In this document: piece after piece, positions 34,431-47,030 of the stretch
Numbering within the stretch: the stretch's first letter is position 1
Layout of the letters: every line of letters begins with the position of its first letter
Source: Takakia lepidozioides
Taxonomy: Eukaryota > Streptophyta > Takakiopsida > Takakiales > Takakiaceae
NCBI GenBank assembly: GCA_030704615.1
Contig: CM060732.1
Location: forward strand, 20,522,001 to 20,586,000
DNA length: 64,000 nucleotides
Reading direction: 5' to 3'
The notes under the pieces: generated by a model
What the model was told of the DNA's origin: nothing
The model's input: the letters and a program-made list of their open reading frames with translations, nothing else
Databases searched by the model: none
Made by a program: the position numbers and the translations under genes

Positions 34431-36149
34431 TGGTTCAAGATTCCGTAAGTTTCAATGCTCCTTTCTTTCTTTCTATCTCCCTTTACCACTCTCTCTCACT
34501 TTGTTGAATTACAAGGACATCGATGCTCATCAAGGAATCTCTTTCCCTCCCTTCCGTAGGAAATTCTGAGATAGAAAATGAAGCGGTGGTGCGATAAGCT
34601 ACTTGCGCCTCATGTGGACGTCTTAAAGGTCCTTTCTTCCTTCTCTCTTCTCCCCCGCGAGTACTTAAAGAGGGGTAAATTAGGAGTAAGGAGTCACTTA
34701 CATTCTCACTGCATTTTTCCGGTGGTTTGACTGCGGACGGGCCAGTAAGTGCTCTGGCCTCCAGTGGACATACCTTTCCTTCTCCTCCCTCGGCAGCCCC
34801 GTCTCTTCCCTGCTGGTGCTCAAGAAGGGGAAAAGAGGGACCATGAGGCATAGCGTGGATGTCTCTGCTCCTTAGCAGAGAGATTCAATAACAGGCTGAT
34901 TTGAATGGTAGGATATATCTGTACACAACCGGCTCTGGCCTTCATTATGAAGCGATTAAAAACATTGCACTTCTTGATATCGGTTAATGACCTGAACGAA
35001 AGAAGGATTGATGTAACCAGGCGTTTTGGCGAGGATTGGAAATTTTCTTAATTGAACATCAGGTGCACATCATCTCCCCCCTGTCAGCTCCTCCTCATTT
35101 ACTGTGCTCTTCGAGCGCCATACATTTCTTGCCATCTCTTTTTCCGTTGAAATTGGCGCTCAGCTTGCAAATTTCCTGTTCTTTTCTTTGTGCACCAATC
35201 TTACTATAAGTTTAACCATATTCCGATTTTCTTCCTGGCTCTCATGCCACCGTTATTCCCTTGGATTTTGGTAAACTTGCTCTTATTTCCGGTTCCCTTG
35301 CCTTGGTCCATACTTGTTGAATTTAGCGCTCCTCCAGCCATTTGTACATTTCAGCATACATTGCACCAAACAGACTAGATCAGACAGGGTTAGAGAGAAA
35401 TTGCTTGGTTTTTATGGGGTAGCTATTTGCCTTCGTCTTAAAATCTTATGTGGCAGTGCATCAGGGTTGGATGTTTGGGTCTGACATCTTGGATGAATGG
35501 TCACAGATCGCTCTTGAAGACCTCTGCAGTGGCATCATCTACTGTCTGATCTCCAAGGAGGCCGGGGGCAAAATTGGAGTGGAATGCATTTGTTTTCGTG
35601 CACAGGACTAGATGGCTTTATCAAGCGCAAGAGGATCAAGGCCCTTGAGGATCGAATATGTAATCCTCCCATTCGCCATCCTCAGAATATAAAGATAGGC
35701 AGATGATCAGGGATTCACATTTACTGTGTCAAAGTCTTTGACTTGGTCTTATCTATCCACTCCCATTTCCCCACTTCTCCCTGCCCTGGTCATTGATAAA
35801 ATCCCCTTCCTTGTTTTGCAGTCAGTCCTAGTTTGACTCACACCCCCTTTCCCGCTCTCTGGCTCACCATATCTTGCATGATATTCCTTAACCCTAGCAG
35901 AAGTCCTCAGCTATGAGGAGAAAGTGGTCAAGCAGCTTGCACAAGACTCCATCTTTGTGCAACGTCTTTGTCTTTCAGTTTCAGCGGTTCTACCGTTCCA
36001 TAGGCCCTTGAGGGTTCCACTTTATAACTTTCCTTAGTAAACAGAGTTCTCCAAGAACAGTTTTGGGTGGGATTGTGTCGATTGATGCTCGAAAGCATCA
36101 AATGGTTGTGATGATGACAATCCTTGTGCGGGGGTTTGGTTGTTATCAG
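34431..36149. other. Probable 5' region and first exon(s) of the kinase gene
   Basis: The first recognisable kinase exon starts at 36150 and needs one upstream base in phase, so at least one 5' exon must lie here or further left. Candidates are ATG 34429 (MVQDS, then GTAAGT) and ATG 34578 (MKRWWCDKLL, then GTCCTT), but neither ends in the needed phase. No choice can be made from sequence alone. Confidence 0.3.
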
Positions 36150-39100
36150 GGTTGAAGAAGTCAGCAGAGACATGGCAGCCAGGCCAGTTTGTCGTGGTCC
36201 CCTTGCCAGTGAGATTCCCAGTAGCGGCCAGCGTGTTCACGCTAAAGGAAATGCTGGAGGCCACAGGAAATTTTAGGAAGGACAACCTGGTAGGACAAGG
36301 CGGGTTTGGCCAGGTCTACCGTGGCATACTGCGCAGTGGCAAGGTATTATTATGGCAACTCCTTCAAATGATGGATGTTCTTTGCTTTATAGAAAGATGC
36401 CCACGGGGTTTTTGGTAAATCTGGTAATTCTCTCAACCTCCTTGAATATTAATGTTCCCTATGCAGCTGTCCATCCCTCTCTGTGGGACCTCCTTTGGCC
36501 TCAGAATACTGACCGATGTTGACCTGTGTGCCACCTTATAATCCCTCAGCCCAAGACGGGATAAGAAGTCTTTAGTATCAAAAGTAATGCCAGCTCTCTA
36601 CCTTCAGTAGTCAACCTCATCAAAGAATGCCAATTAAACCTCCCATTCCGTCCATCTTTGTTTGCATGTGCACACGTTCAAAGGTAGTTGTTGGAACAGA
36701 TCTCAGCTCAGCACTGTCTAGACTCCTTTGATCTTGTAAATCTTCATCCTTGTGGTTCTCCAACAACTCTTCCTCTCACTTTGGACCTTGCATGGATGAC
36801 TATATATTTTTCCTTTCTCTCAACGGACTTTCTACTGCTTTCCTATTACCAATGAACCCAGATGAGGTGGACATCACATCCAGACATGACCACAACAGAC
36901 TCATTCGGAGAGAGCTTATGGAATTACATGTCAAGAGAACTTGGATGCTACCCAATCTCACGACAAAGCTCCACTTCTATCGAGAGACATTCTTGGTGCT
37001 CCGCGATGATAGAATCTTGAGACCAAATTACCTTTCAGCACCCTTATCTCCTTCCCTCTTGAGGGCATTGGGGCGGTTCAGGGTGGGTTCCCACAACCTA
37101 CGGATAGAGACTGGCAGATGGGAAAACCTGCAACGGGAGGACCGCCTATGTCCAGCTTGCATAGGGCGCAGCAAGGAAATTGAAACTGAAGAACACTTCT
37201 TCTTCTACTGCCCTCTATACTACGAGATCCGGGGGAGATTTCACTGTTTATTCAGTGGAACCCAAACTCTCACTGATGTCTTTCACTATGAGGATCAAAA
37301 ATGCGTGGCAGCCTACCTACCGAGGCCTTCACCCTTAGACAATCGCTAGAACATTAATTGTGGTTTCTGGATTTGTTCCTCTCTCATGTTTTCTTCCATT
37401 TTGTCCCATAAGCTCTACAAGCTTTCCGCGGACGTTATAAAGCACCATTTCATTTCATTTCTCAGGCCTTCACCCTTAGACAATCGCTAGAACATTAATT
37501 GTGGTTTCTGGATTTGTTCCTCTCATGTTTTCTTCCATTTTGTCCCATAAGCTCTATGAGCTTTCCGCAGACGTTATAAAGCACCATTTCATTTCATTTC
37601 ATTTCTCCCCCCTCCAAAACAAAGTGTCATTCAAAGTGGGGTGGGTACAGATTGTGGCAATCAAGCAAATGAATCCGGCCTTCAGCAGAGGAACACAGGG
37701 TGAACGGGAATTTCGTGTGGAGGTCGACATTCTAAGCCGTCTCAGCCACCCAAATCTTGTGCATCTTCTTGGCTACTGTGCCGATCGCTCCCATCGAATG
37801 CTGGTCTATGAATTCATGTCTAACGGCAATCTCGAAGAACACTTGCATGGTATGGTGCCCTGCTCCTCCCTCCTTAAGAGGACTGTCACAATCTTGGTTT
37901 GACCATCCAGTAGTTGAAAACCTGCCATCTCCCTCCTGTGGGTGGCTGGTGCATGCACTATTCAATCGATGATGCTAGTTAGACCTAGAGTTTTGTACAG
38001 GAATGAATCTTTGTAAGCCTTTTCCAAATGCAGGCATTCTAAGACAAAAGATGGATTGGCAAGTTCGCTTGCGGATTGCACTGGGGGCAGCCAAAGCCCT
38101 GGAGTATTTGCATACAGGGCCTGCCACTGGGAACCCCATTATACACCGCGACTTCAAGTCGAGTAACATCCTTCTTGATGAGCACTTCAGACCTAAGGTA
38201 CCGCTTTGAAATTTACAAGATGGGAAGAGAATCTTTCTCTCTCAGATAGAGACTCGTTCGTGGCTTTCTTCTATAAAGCACCATTTCATTTCATTTCATT
38301 TCTCCTCCTTTCTTTTGTCCCATAGACTGGGCCCCACTTTTCTCCTTGTTTCTTGATTTCTTTGTCCATTGTATTTCATATGTCCCATACTTTTCGCAGA
38401 CGTTATAAACTTTCTTTCTGTTCCGGGATACCCAATCTCTCATGGAGGTCTTCCATTATGAGGATCAGAAATGCTTGGCAGCTTACCTGCTTGAAGCGTC
38501 AACTCTTAGACAATCCCTTGAGCTTTAGTTGTTTTTGGGCTGTTCATGGCCCCTCTCTCTCTTTCTTGTTTCTTTCTTAATCTTGTCCCATAAGCTCTTT
38601 CAGCTTCCCGTGGACGTTATAAAGTTATTTCATGTCTTTCTCACATAGTCACTGCAGCTCCATTTATCACGTGTTGCCCACTAGAGGACTAGCATAGCAG
38701 CACTCAGCAGGTGTTTAGGGCAAAGGATGCTAACAATGTCACAAAGCTATCCGCCAAATGCAAGCAGTGCAGACATGAGCACACCTTTGGATAGCTGTCA
38801 ACTGCTCTAAAAACAGAAAATAAGAGTGAACTAATTGATCATTCCCTGCGAACGTTGGCTATGATCATGTACTCATAAGAAATATTTGCCCTAGCCTTGA
38901 GGCAATGAGAGAACCATGCAAATCTAATACTCCTCACACCAGTTGTGGGGTCACCAGGCTATATATGGGACTCACTCAAAATGGCCACAGCATTCATGCA
39001 CAGCTGATGCAATCAGGTTTCATGAGTCGTGCACCAGCACCCGCACAATACTAGAAATAATGAGGAGTGGATATAGTTGCATTTATCCTTTCTCTCACTG

Positions 39101-40669
39101 ATGTCTTCCACTATGAGGATAAAAAATGCTTGGCAGCCTACCTGCACGAGGCCTTCACCCTTCGACATTCGCTAGAACATTAATTGTGGTTTCTGGACTT
39201 GTTCCTCTCTCATGTTTCCATTTTGTCCCATAAGCTCTATGAGCTTTCTGCGGACGTTATAAAGTACCATTTCATTTCATTTCATTTCTCAGGCTGCTCA
39301 CCCTTGGCAGAGTCTTCAGTTCTGAGGAAGTCTAAGGATGGGTGATACTGACTTGCCTACCTTGATACAGCATGCTACTTGGAGGTTTTATTGTGGTTAC
39401 TTCTTTATTTAGTCCTATCACATAGGCACTTGCCCTAATTGCTGACATCGTAAAGTTTCTGGAGCTTTCTGTGGACATTACAAAGTTTCTGTCTTTCCTT
39501 CCTATTTCGTTCCGTCTCTCACACTCTGCTTCCTTCCTGCTCCTCTTTGGTTGGGGCATGGTTGCAGGTGTCTGATTTTGGACTTTCAAAGTTGGTTCCT
39601 TTTGGAAAGGCCCACGTGAGTACACGAGTGCTGGGAACGTTTGGCTACTTCGATCCACAGTACACAGCTGTAAGCTTACAGTGTCTACATGTACAAGTTT
39701 CAGTTTTGAAGTTGAATTTTTCAGTACTAGTACAGGGAAACTGACATATACACACACACCTTGTTGTAGGATTATTGATACAACTGTCTTTGATTGTGTT
39801 GGGTTTTGTGGGGGACCATAGACTGGCCGCTTGACACTCAAGAGTGATGTCTATGGTTTTGGGGTGGTGCTTTTGGAGCTCCTTACTGGTCGTCGAGCCA
39901 TCGATGTCTCCCAGTCCTTGCGCAAGCAGAATCTTGTGTCTCAAGTATGTCTTACACCTTCATGTGATGGCAGTGGCATATTTTTGTCTCTCCCTCTCTT
40001 TATCTTCAGGTGACAGAATGAATTCTAGTAGTTGGTTTCTTTTACACTGTCCATGTTCCCCTGTGGCATTCTGTGGACATAGTTTCTTTCTTTTGTTGTT
40101 TGTTTGTACGTTGCTCAAATCCCGCAAAAGAGAGGAGTAAACATGTAGGATAGGACGCAATGTCCCAGTGTCCCAGGAGTGTTGATCTCCCTATCACAGA
40201 AGTGGAACCAGTGGTGAAGACTGGAAGGTAGACTTTGAAGTGTCGTCAGAAGCTCAGACGAGAAACAAGACATTTATTGAGACCACAGGTGGGCCAGAAA
40301 ATCTATGGCCACAGTTAGATTTGAAAAAGAACACACCGAACAGGTTTTAAGTGAGGGAAATAGAGACATGTCCTCTAATAAGCACACTGCATACGGTTCA
40401 TATGCTTTCATATCTTGAAGAAAACCCCCTGATGCATCTGTCTGTTATTGTGGCAGGTGAGAAGCTTCTTAGGGGACAGGAGAAAACTGCGGAAGATGCT
40501 GGACCCAGAAATAGATCCTCAGACATACTCTTTGGCTGCCATCAAGAAATTTGCTTCCCTCGCTGCCCGCTGTGTCCGTGATGATGATTGCAAGAGACCA
40601 GCCATGACAGAGTGCGTGCAAGAGCTTGAGAAGCTCTACCTTCAAGCAGTGGAGCACCTAAACAGATAG
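36150..40669 (+). CDS. PBL28-like receptor-like cytoplasmic Ser/Thr kinase, 5' end unresolved
   Basis: Exons: 36150-36343, 37651-37849, 38034-38197, 39568-39669, 39822-39944, 40457-40669; all junctions are GT..AG and phases agree, giving 331 residues to the stop. In order: [14 protein letters not shown], Gly loop [13 protein letters not shown] lysine (37663-37665), [28 protein letters not shown] (catalytic Asp 38150-38152), SDFGLSKL, activation segment [29 protein letters not shown] and CKRPAM. The nearest family I recognise is PBL28 (RLCK), whose members sit below receptor kinases at the plasma membrane. It is an RD kinase with all catalytic residues. One oddity: the conserved Glu of DPEY is Gln (CAG 39658-39660). 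Introns 1, 3 and 4 carry LINE pieces. Confidence 0.9.
36540..37610 (+). mobile_element. 5'-truncated LINE in kinase intron 1, with partial tandem copy
   Basis: Encodes the C-terminal end of a LINE ORF2 (open 36750-37349): [20 protein letters not shown], then a CCHC-type knuckle [19 protein letters not shown], and [12 protein letters not shown]. After a frameshift near 37315 the usual end reads [11 protein letters not shown]. The 3' UTR runs through GTGGTTTCTGG, TGTCCCATAAGCTC and GGACGTTATAAAGC to a (CATTT)n tail at about 37450. A further 142-bp step repeats the end (37464-37605) with a longer (CATTT) tail. Confidence 0.8.
38270..38640 (+). mobile_element. LINE 3' end fragments in kinase intron 3
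   Basis: A tail fragment (AAAGCACCATTTCATTTCATTT, about 38274-38302) is followed by a diverged copy of the LINE 3' region (about 38420-38630). That copy encodes [19 protein letters not shown] and then TGTCCCATAAGCTC and GGACGTTATAAAG. It is of the same family as the intron 1 insertion but older. Confidence 0.65.
39085..39290 (+). mobile_element. Short LINE 3' end copy in kinase intron 3
   Basis: Starts in the last coding codons ([29 protein letters not shown] stop) and runs through the same 3' UTR to a (CATTT)3 tail. It keeps the frame that is broken in the intron 1 copy, which helps define the family's real C-terminus. Extremely 5'-truncated, as is usual for LINEs. Confidence 0.75.
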
Positions 40670-42980
40670 CATTCAAAACTGAAACTCTTCTCTCACCCCC
40701 ATTTCCGATCCAAACCATGGGGCCATATGTAAATACTTCTATATGTATACATCCCTCAATAGTGTCAGGAGGATGGGTATCCTTCGGCCGAACATTCATA
40801 AGCGTGGCCAATTTTGTAGAACAGTGTCAACTTGTTATATGTCTCTCTAGCCCCCAAAACAGAAAGGATAGGATCACCTTCCCTTCCATATTCAGCAGCA
40901 GGGTTAATTGGGGCCGATACACAGTAAGATCACCTCCCATTAGACTAACCATTGAATAGGCTTCAGTTTAACAAGCTTTGAAGGGTCTAGGCATCAGACA
41001 TAGAAATCCCACATGGGTACTCTGTACATTAAATTGTGATGGTCTGCCAATCATCAATAAACCAATTGTTTCGATCGAGATTTTGCTGGTTTCTTTGTAG
41101 TTCTTTATTTGCGTCTTTTCCCTCTCTCTTTCCAGATTCTGTCAGGAAGGTCCCATGATTGCAACAACTTCGGTGCTACAATCTGCCTTCCAGGAACTAG
41201 TGAGTATATGAACTGTTTCCCATTCAATTCTCAGGGTCATTGAAGTGTTTTCAATCTCCAATTTCACAGGTTCTATATCTAACCAGGCTTCAGATTATTG
41301 TTGAGTGTAGAATTGCAAGAGATTAGGAATAGGCATGGATTCGAGTTAGGCTGAAAAGTATAGGACACTGTTAAATTCGGGTGGCGACTGAAGGTCGAAG
41401 ACTAGTATGGCCCTAACCAGGGAGGGTTAAGTAACTGGTTGATCGAGTATCCCCTTCATGAGTACCCCTTTTTTTCAACAAAGCTTACGGATCCCAAGCT
41501 GCTTGAATCCGGCGAAAGTACAATAAAATCGCACGCTTGAAGTAAGTTCTTACATTGTTCCTATTGTTTTTCACATAAACCATATTTTTACTTAAAAAGA
41601 TCATTGTTGTCGCTATGGAGAGCCAGGTTTAGCCCTTGTATAGTTGGTTTTTCCATGCATTGTTACGATCATAGTTTTCACTGTATGTCTATGGTCCTGG
41701 GCTCGACGAATCCATATCCGTCGATGGTGGAGGTTATATTAGCCCGGGAACCCAAAAAAAAGTTGAAGAGTACAGCTTTCATTTGTGGGCTGTCGACAGG
41801 AAAAAGTGTGAAGCAGGATGATCTCCGCGTGGATCTCTAGGCGTCAAACCTCCAGTTGGCATCACAAGTACCCTGCCTTCATGTACCACGCTTGGCCAGT
41901 CTGGCTGTGGCCTTGTACCAGCGGCCACCACCCTCATGGCGTAACGGGGTTCCAACCTGGGCAGCACCAAGACAGCAGCTAGCCTACCCGATGACTCCAC
42001 GGAAATAAATCTCTGCAGCTTTCCATCAGATGCTTTGGATCATAACATGAAGATTAAGCTTTCTAAGTCCTTTTCTCTTCAGCCGTTCTTGCTGCAGCTT
42101 CTGTTGAGAAGGCACGATGGGAGATTTAGACGGCCACATTCATATCACGGGCTTTAGTTTAATCCTGACCCTCACTAATGCAAAAATTTGTAGAGGAGGT
42201 TGAAAGTTTAAATAAACTCCTACCCCTGTAGCTGCAGATGCTAGATTCCCGTCTGGCATCGTCCTTGGGAACGTGCTAAGAAAGACCAGATGAGAGTGTG
42301 AAGAAGGTGCTACCTAACTTAGATTGCAAGGCTGCAGGCTGCTGTGAGAGGAGAAGAAAGCATGAATATGCCTACGTAGTACGTAGAACCTAAGGATTAG
42401 AAAGATTGTATGTAGTGCAGGGATCTACTGGTACAGCAAAGCCCTGTCCTGATGGCGTCCTGATCACCGTCATTTGGGTCGAGGAGCTATGGTGACTAAA
42501 GGTGCCGTTATTAATGCTCTTTAAAGACTCTTCCTTCCGGCTGTGCTGTCACCGACCTGCCAGCCAGGGAGGGAGAGAGACAGCCAGCGCGCCCTCCCTT
42601 TTCTCGATTGCCGTTCCTCGGTGAGAGGACGCCCAGGAGAAAGATGGGAAATTTCCCGGATTTTCCGTGAAGGTGGGGCGGCTCGTAGGCAGAATATAGA
42701 GTGAGACAGAGGGTAGGGTGGGGCATGTGGGTTTTGTAGTCAAGTGAGCAGATGCATATAGCTAGTAGTATCTTTGGGAAAGTGGAGAAAGGAGACAATG
42801 CGGCGAGGAAGGTGATGTGAAGAGAGGAGGTATTGAGACTGCTTGCAACTTAAGAACATTACTAGGCGAAGTCGAGACTGTCGAGAATCTCAGGCACTCG
42901 TAGACAGAAAAAAACGATAGGGCCCGGAGAAAGAGAGAGAGAGATCCTTTAGAGCAGCTCAAAGAGAAGGAGACACAGAC
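40670..42980. other. Intergenic, no gene supported
   Basis: Kinase 3' UTR at the start, peroxidase upstream region at the end (purine-rich GAGA run at about 42927-42950). No repeat or coding signal between that I can support. Confidence 0.35.
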
Positions 42981-45012
42981 ATGGCATTGAGCTGGAGATT
43001 GTGGAACGAAAGAAGACAGTCTTTTGTAGCTCTGACGGTTTTCTGTACGACGGCAGCGATCTGCAGTAGGCCTGTACAATCTCAAGGGAATAACAATGCA
43101 GGCTTCACCAAGCTGGATACATTGTTCTATCATCGGACGTGCCCGAGTGTACATAGCACAGTTGCGTCGGCAGTGGCTCTCCACTTGCAAAATGATGCTG
43201 CATCCGGAGCTCCTCTAGTGCGAATGTTCTTTCACGACTGCGCTGTCAATGTATGTCCGCACTCTTTGTTTGAAGCCTACAATGCAGGCTGATTCTAGCT
43301 TGATTCCGAGAGAGTGAGCAGCTCATGATCGAAGTGATAACTGAGGGAAGAGGAACGAGAGAGTTTTGTGTGGGACTGAGTAAAGATTGTGTTGGGGAAG
43401 GAAAGGGTCGGGAGCAGGTCTTGAAGTATGAATGAAAGGTTATAACTACCGAGGGCCCATGGGCCATGATAGAGTATATCACGATCTGCTTGGAGAGATT
43501 TTGCATTTTAAAGCTGCATGCCCAGACAATTCATCGCTGTGGCTGTATTGGCATGGTGGGTGCAGGGTTGTGAAGGATCGGTCTTACTCAATTCGACAGC
43601 AACCAACTCAGCTGAGAAAGATGCAGTCCCCAACCTAACGCTGAGGGGTTTTGATATAATTGATGGGATCAAAGGTGAACTGGAAACAGCCTGCCCCGGC
43701 GTTGTCTCGTGTGCGGACATTGTTGCCCTGGCTTCCCAGCAAGTGGTTGAGCAGGTATGCAATGAACTGAGCTGGACCATGACACCCTCACACGAATACA
43801 GTTGGAGTCGGTTTCTGGACATCAACTTGCTGTTCTCTGCATTGGATATCAGTCCACTCGCTTCACGCCTTGGTTTAGTTTTGCTTCAGGATGGCGTACT
43901 ATATAGAACATTCGATGATGTTCTTCTACTGAAAAGTTCCGAAGTTTAGTCTGAGTTTAATTTAAGGTCTGATTCGCCTTGAATATCCTACTGGTAAATC
44001 AGCGTAACAACCCTTCGCTCTTGAAGAGTATTGACCATCTCTAGAGATTTTCCTCGAAGTTCATAGTGTCTCACATGGTTTATGGATTGTCTGGAGAGCA
44101 GCAAGGGGGACCCTCTTGGATTGTGGAGCTGGGACGAAGGGACGGTACTGTTTCCATTGCTGTTCAAGCGGGCGCTCTGCTGCCTTCTTCACAGTCCAAT
44201 TACCAACAACTTATAGACAATTTCGCAGCGCTGAACTTGACTCCGCGGGATATGGCAACCTTGTCCGGTAAGGCCACTTCTCTTGGATTTTTTTTTCCCC
44301 CATTGAGCACATCCTTCGCTTCCTTGAACGATATTCCCATTCTGGTTGGGTGAAGAGATCTGAATAAGGAGGGTGTTATTCCTCGATCCCTACTAAAACT
44401 CTTACCTGATTCGCAGGAACACACCGTGTTCCACCCCGAGCTCTGGCACTAGGTTTGAAACCCAATCTTCTCGGTAGGCGCAGCTGCACTCTAGCCAAGG
44501 AATCATGTCCTCTCCGGACATTAACGATGGTCATCTAAAACCAAGTCTACACATGTAAGGAAGGTCTTGACCTCTTGTATGGCTTGTCATATGCTGCAGG
44601 TGCACACACGATTGGAAGAGCCCATTGTACGCAGGTAGCAAGACGGTTTTATGGGTTCAACAGTAGCGATGGGATTGACCCCTCGCTCTCCTCAGTTTAC
44701 GGGGATCAGCTGAGGTCGCTTTGTCCCCAACCTTTGGACCCATCAGCACGAGTGCCGCTTGACCCTACCACCCCAAATCAGTTTGATAATTTTTACTTCA
44801 AAGACCTCTTGCAAAATCAGGGTCTTATGTCTTCTGATGCATCATTAATTCTCGATAAACAAACGGTGAGCTACGTCGCGGAGTATGCCAACAACTCTTC
44901 CGACTTCTTCCAGCACTTTGTCGCTGCGATGCTGAAAATGGGCAGGGTAGGCGTCTTGACGGGGTCACAAGGCGAAGTGAGGAGGCAGTGCTCGCTGGTG
45001 AACTCAAGCTAG
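42981..45012 (+). CDS. Class III secretory peroxidase, 345 aa
   Basis: Haem peroxidase that uses H2O2 to oxidise phenolics in the apoplast or vacuole (lignin and cell-wall cross-linking, defence). Exons: 42981-43250, 43566-43754, 44102-44267, 44600-45012; the four-exon, three-intron layout is the ancestral plant pattern. The N-terminus has a hydrophobic signal region (FVALTVFCTTAAICS). Active site: Arg81 and distal His85 in RMFFHDC; GCEGSVLLN; VSCADIVALAS; GGPSWIVELGRRDG; proximal haem-binding His211 in GAHTIGRAHC; DPTTPNQFDNFYFKDLLQNQ. The usual AARDAV after SCADI is SQQVVE, so substrate-channel residues may differ. Length is normal and no stop or shift is seen; ATG 42981 is the first in-frame Met with a signal peptide. 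Confidence 0.93.
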
Positions 45013-45870
45013 CGTTGGTTTGACCTTGAGGCAATCATCGAGTGTGGATTCTCTCACTTCTACATCTGTGCTACTCACACAACTCCGCAAGGCTAAACTA
45101 AAATTCTGGGTCTAAGAACTAAATGTCTAAGTCCCTTTGCTCAAATTGCTCATGTTTGAATTACATGTATAAAAGAAAACACAGCAATCATCGTAGTGCA
45201 CTAGTTAGTTACCGAGACATACTAACCCTGAAGTGGTGGAGGTTATTACTGGGAAATGTCTTCATGTAAAGTGATGAAGAGAAGATTGGCATTGTGTTGA
45301 GCAGTGCCATAATAAAGAGTCCGGCAACCGCAGAGTTGAAACTTATATATATTTATTTTCCAATTCGTTTCACTGTTCTAGAAGTTTTTATGCAAAATTA
45401 AGAGAAAGTTAGGAAAATTGGCTCAAACCTCATTCTTAACTCTTAGTAGGTTAGTCGTTGGCCCAAGTGTCCAGTGTCATCTAAGTCCAAGTGCAATCCC
45501 CTATGTCCTGTAGTTGGGGAAATCTCCACAACATTGTTCCAGGAAAGCATACTTTCCTGTTTTTCACAAATTTCCGGCGACCAAATATACTTGAAATTCC
45601 ATATCTCCCACCATAGGGCTTTCCAACATTACGACTTTCCAACATTTTATTTTTATTTTTATTTATTTATAATAAAAAAGGGGTCTGGCCCTAGAAACTG
45701 TATTGGAATTATTTGAAGGGAAAAAAATTAAAACCCTTAGAGTGCCACAAGACTGCCATGAGGCTGATTGCACTTGGAGACCCTGCCGGATGTCTAAGAA
45801 CCATAACTGAGAGCCATTTACCTGGGCCTATCCTAGACCACAGAATTTCAGAGGCGTTCTAGCCTAGAAT
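45013..45870. other. Peroxidase 3' flank with one dispersed repeat
   Basis: Contains a ~90-bp stretch (45530-45620: TTTTTCACAAATTTCCGGCG, ACCAAATATACTTGAAAT, GGCTTTCCAAC) that recurs at 49995-50095 with changes. No gene. Confidence 0.45.
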
Positions 45871-47030
45871 ACAGAGTTATGAACTACACAAAGGGTACTT
45901 GCAACACTTTGAGACAAGAAAATAAGCCAACCCAAGTCGAGCTTAGACTGCACTACGCTATGGGAGGGGACTAGGGTTGGAGCCCTAAGGAGATCGAGCC
46001 AATGTAGGGATTCGGACTTGTTGGCAATTGTGGACACCGTTGCAGGATCTGAGGCTGGGAGTCGGACTGAACGGAGTAATGGAGAGAGAGGGGGGGAGGG
46101 AGGGGAGCGATGAAGTGGAGAAGACCGGAACGGATCAAAGAGACAGAAGAGATTTACGAGCAAGATGCTTATCAATGGAAGTGAAGACGAGCAGAGGAGG
46201 AGGATCTGACATGCTTCCAATTGACTTCAGAGCGCTCAAATTCTGGTGAAGTCGAATAAGTAATTTATGTATCCCTGCCAGCAGGAGGGGATGTTGTCTG
46301 CCCATGAACAGGTGAGATCGTGATTGCAGCTACAAATGATCTTGTCGTTGGCCCAAGTGGCTCTGAAAGTTTGTAGTAGGGCGAACTTGTGCTCGGGTTT
46401 CTTGGCAATTGTTGCACACAGTAGGGCCCAGGCTTTCTTAGCAGCAATTGTAAGATAAAAAAAGACCATAGTAAGGATTGCCGTAGCATTACTGTTCTCC
46501 CTATCGAGGGTCCGAGCACAACGATATTTCCACAGATTCCAGAGCACTGCTCCTCTTAGCGATTCAAAGATTGGACAGTCAGATGCCCTGGTTTTTCCTT
46601 GTTGATTGTAGTTAAGGAGAATGTTGACCGAAGTGGATGGCATGACCTCCCAAGGTGTGTAGAAGGTCCGAACCAAAGGCCAGATGGTGCGGGGAGCTTG
46701 GCAGTGGATTAGACAATGCTCCAGTGATTCAATGGTTTGAGTGGAACAGCATTGACAGAGTAGAGCCTCCTCAAAATTCAGATATTGGCCTACCTTGAGA
46801 ACTCTGTTCGCAACTTGCCAAAGAAAGGCACTAATCTTGGTTGACTTCGATTTTTCCCATACTTGAGCCCAAATCCCCAGTCCTCTTCTTTGAAACTTTC
46901 ATGACTCCATTTGTCATTCCACTTTGTGAAAAGTGGCCTGGCACTTAGCAGAGCTCTGCAGCCTCTTTTGGCCGAGTATGCGAAGAAAGGCTGTTCCAAC
47001 ATTACCAAAACCGTGGCCTCTATCTAAGCC
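45870..47030 (-). mobile_element. 5'-truncated LINE, ORF2 C-terminus
   Basis: The minus strand from 47008 encodes EQPFFAYSAKRGCRALLSAR and KWNDKWSHESF, then after one shift AFLWQVANRVLKVGQYLNF, CQCCSTQTIESLEHCLIHCQ, APRTIWPLVRTFY, and LRGAVLWNLWKYRCARTLDR (end 46236). This is the zf-RVT region that follows the reverse transcriptase in plant LINEs. A purine/pyrimidine-rich 3' UTR extends to about 45870. The family differs from those in the kinase introns and at 52.8 kb. Confidence 0.75.

Noticed and set aside
34429-34630. Candidate first exons of the kinase (MVQDS.., MKRWWCDKLL..)
   Set aside because: Both would end in phase 0, but exon 36150 needs one preceding base; kept only as an uncertain region.
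41779-42000. 73-aa minus-strand frame
   Set aside because: No recognisable family and no exon boundaries.
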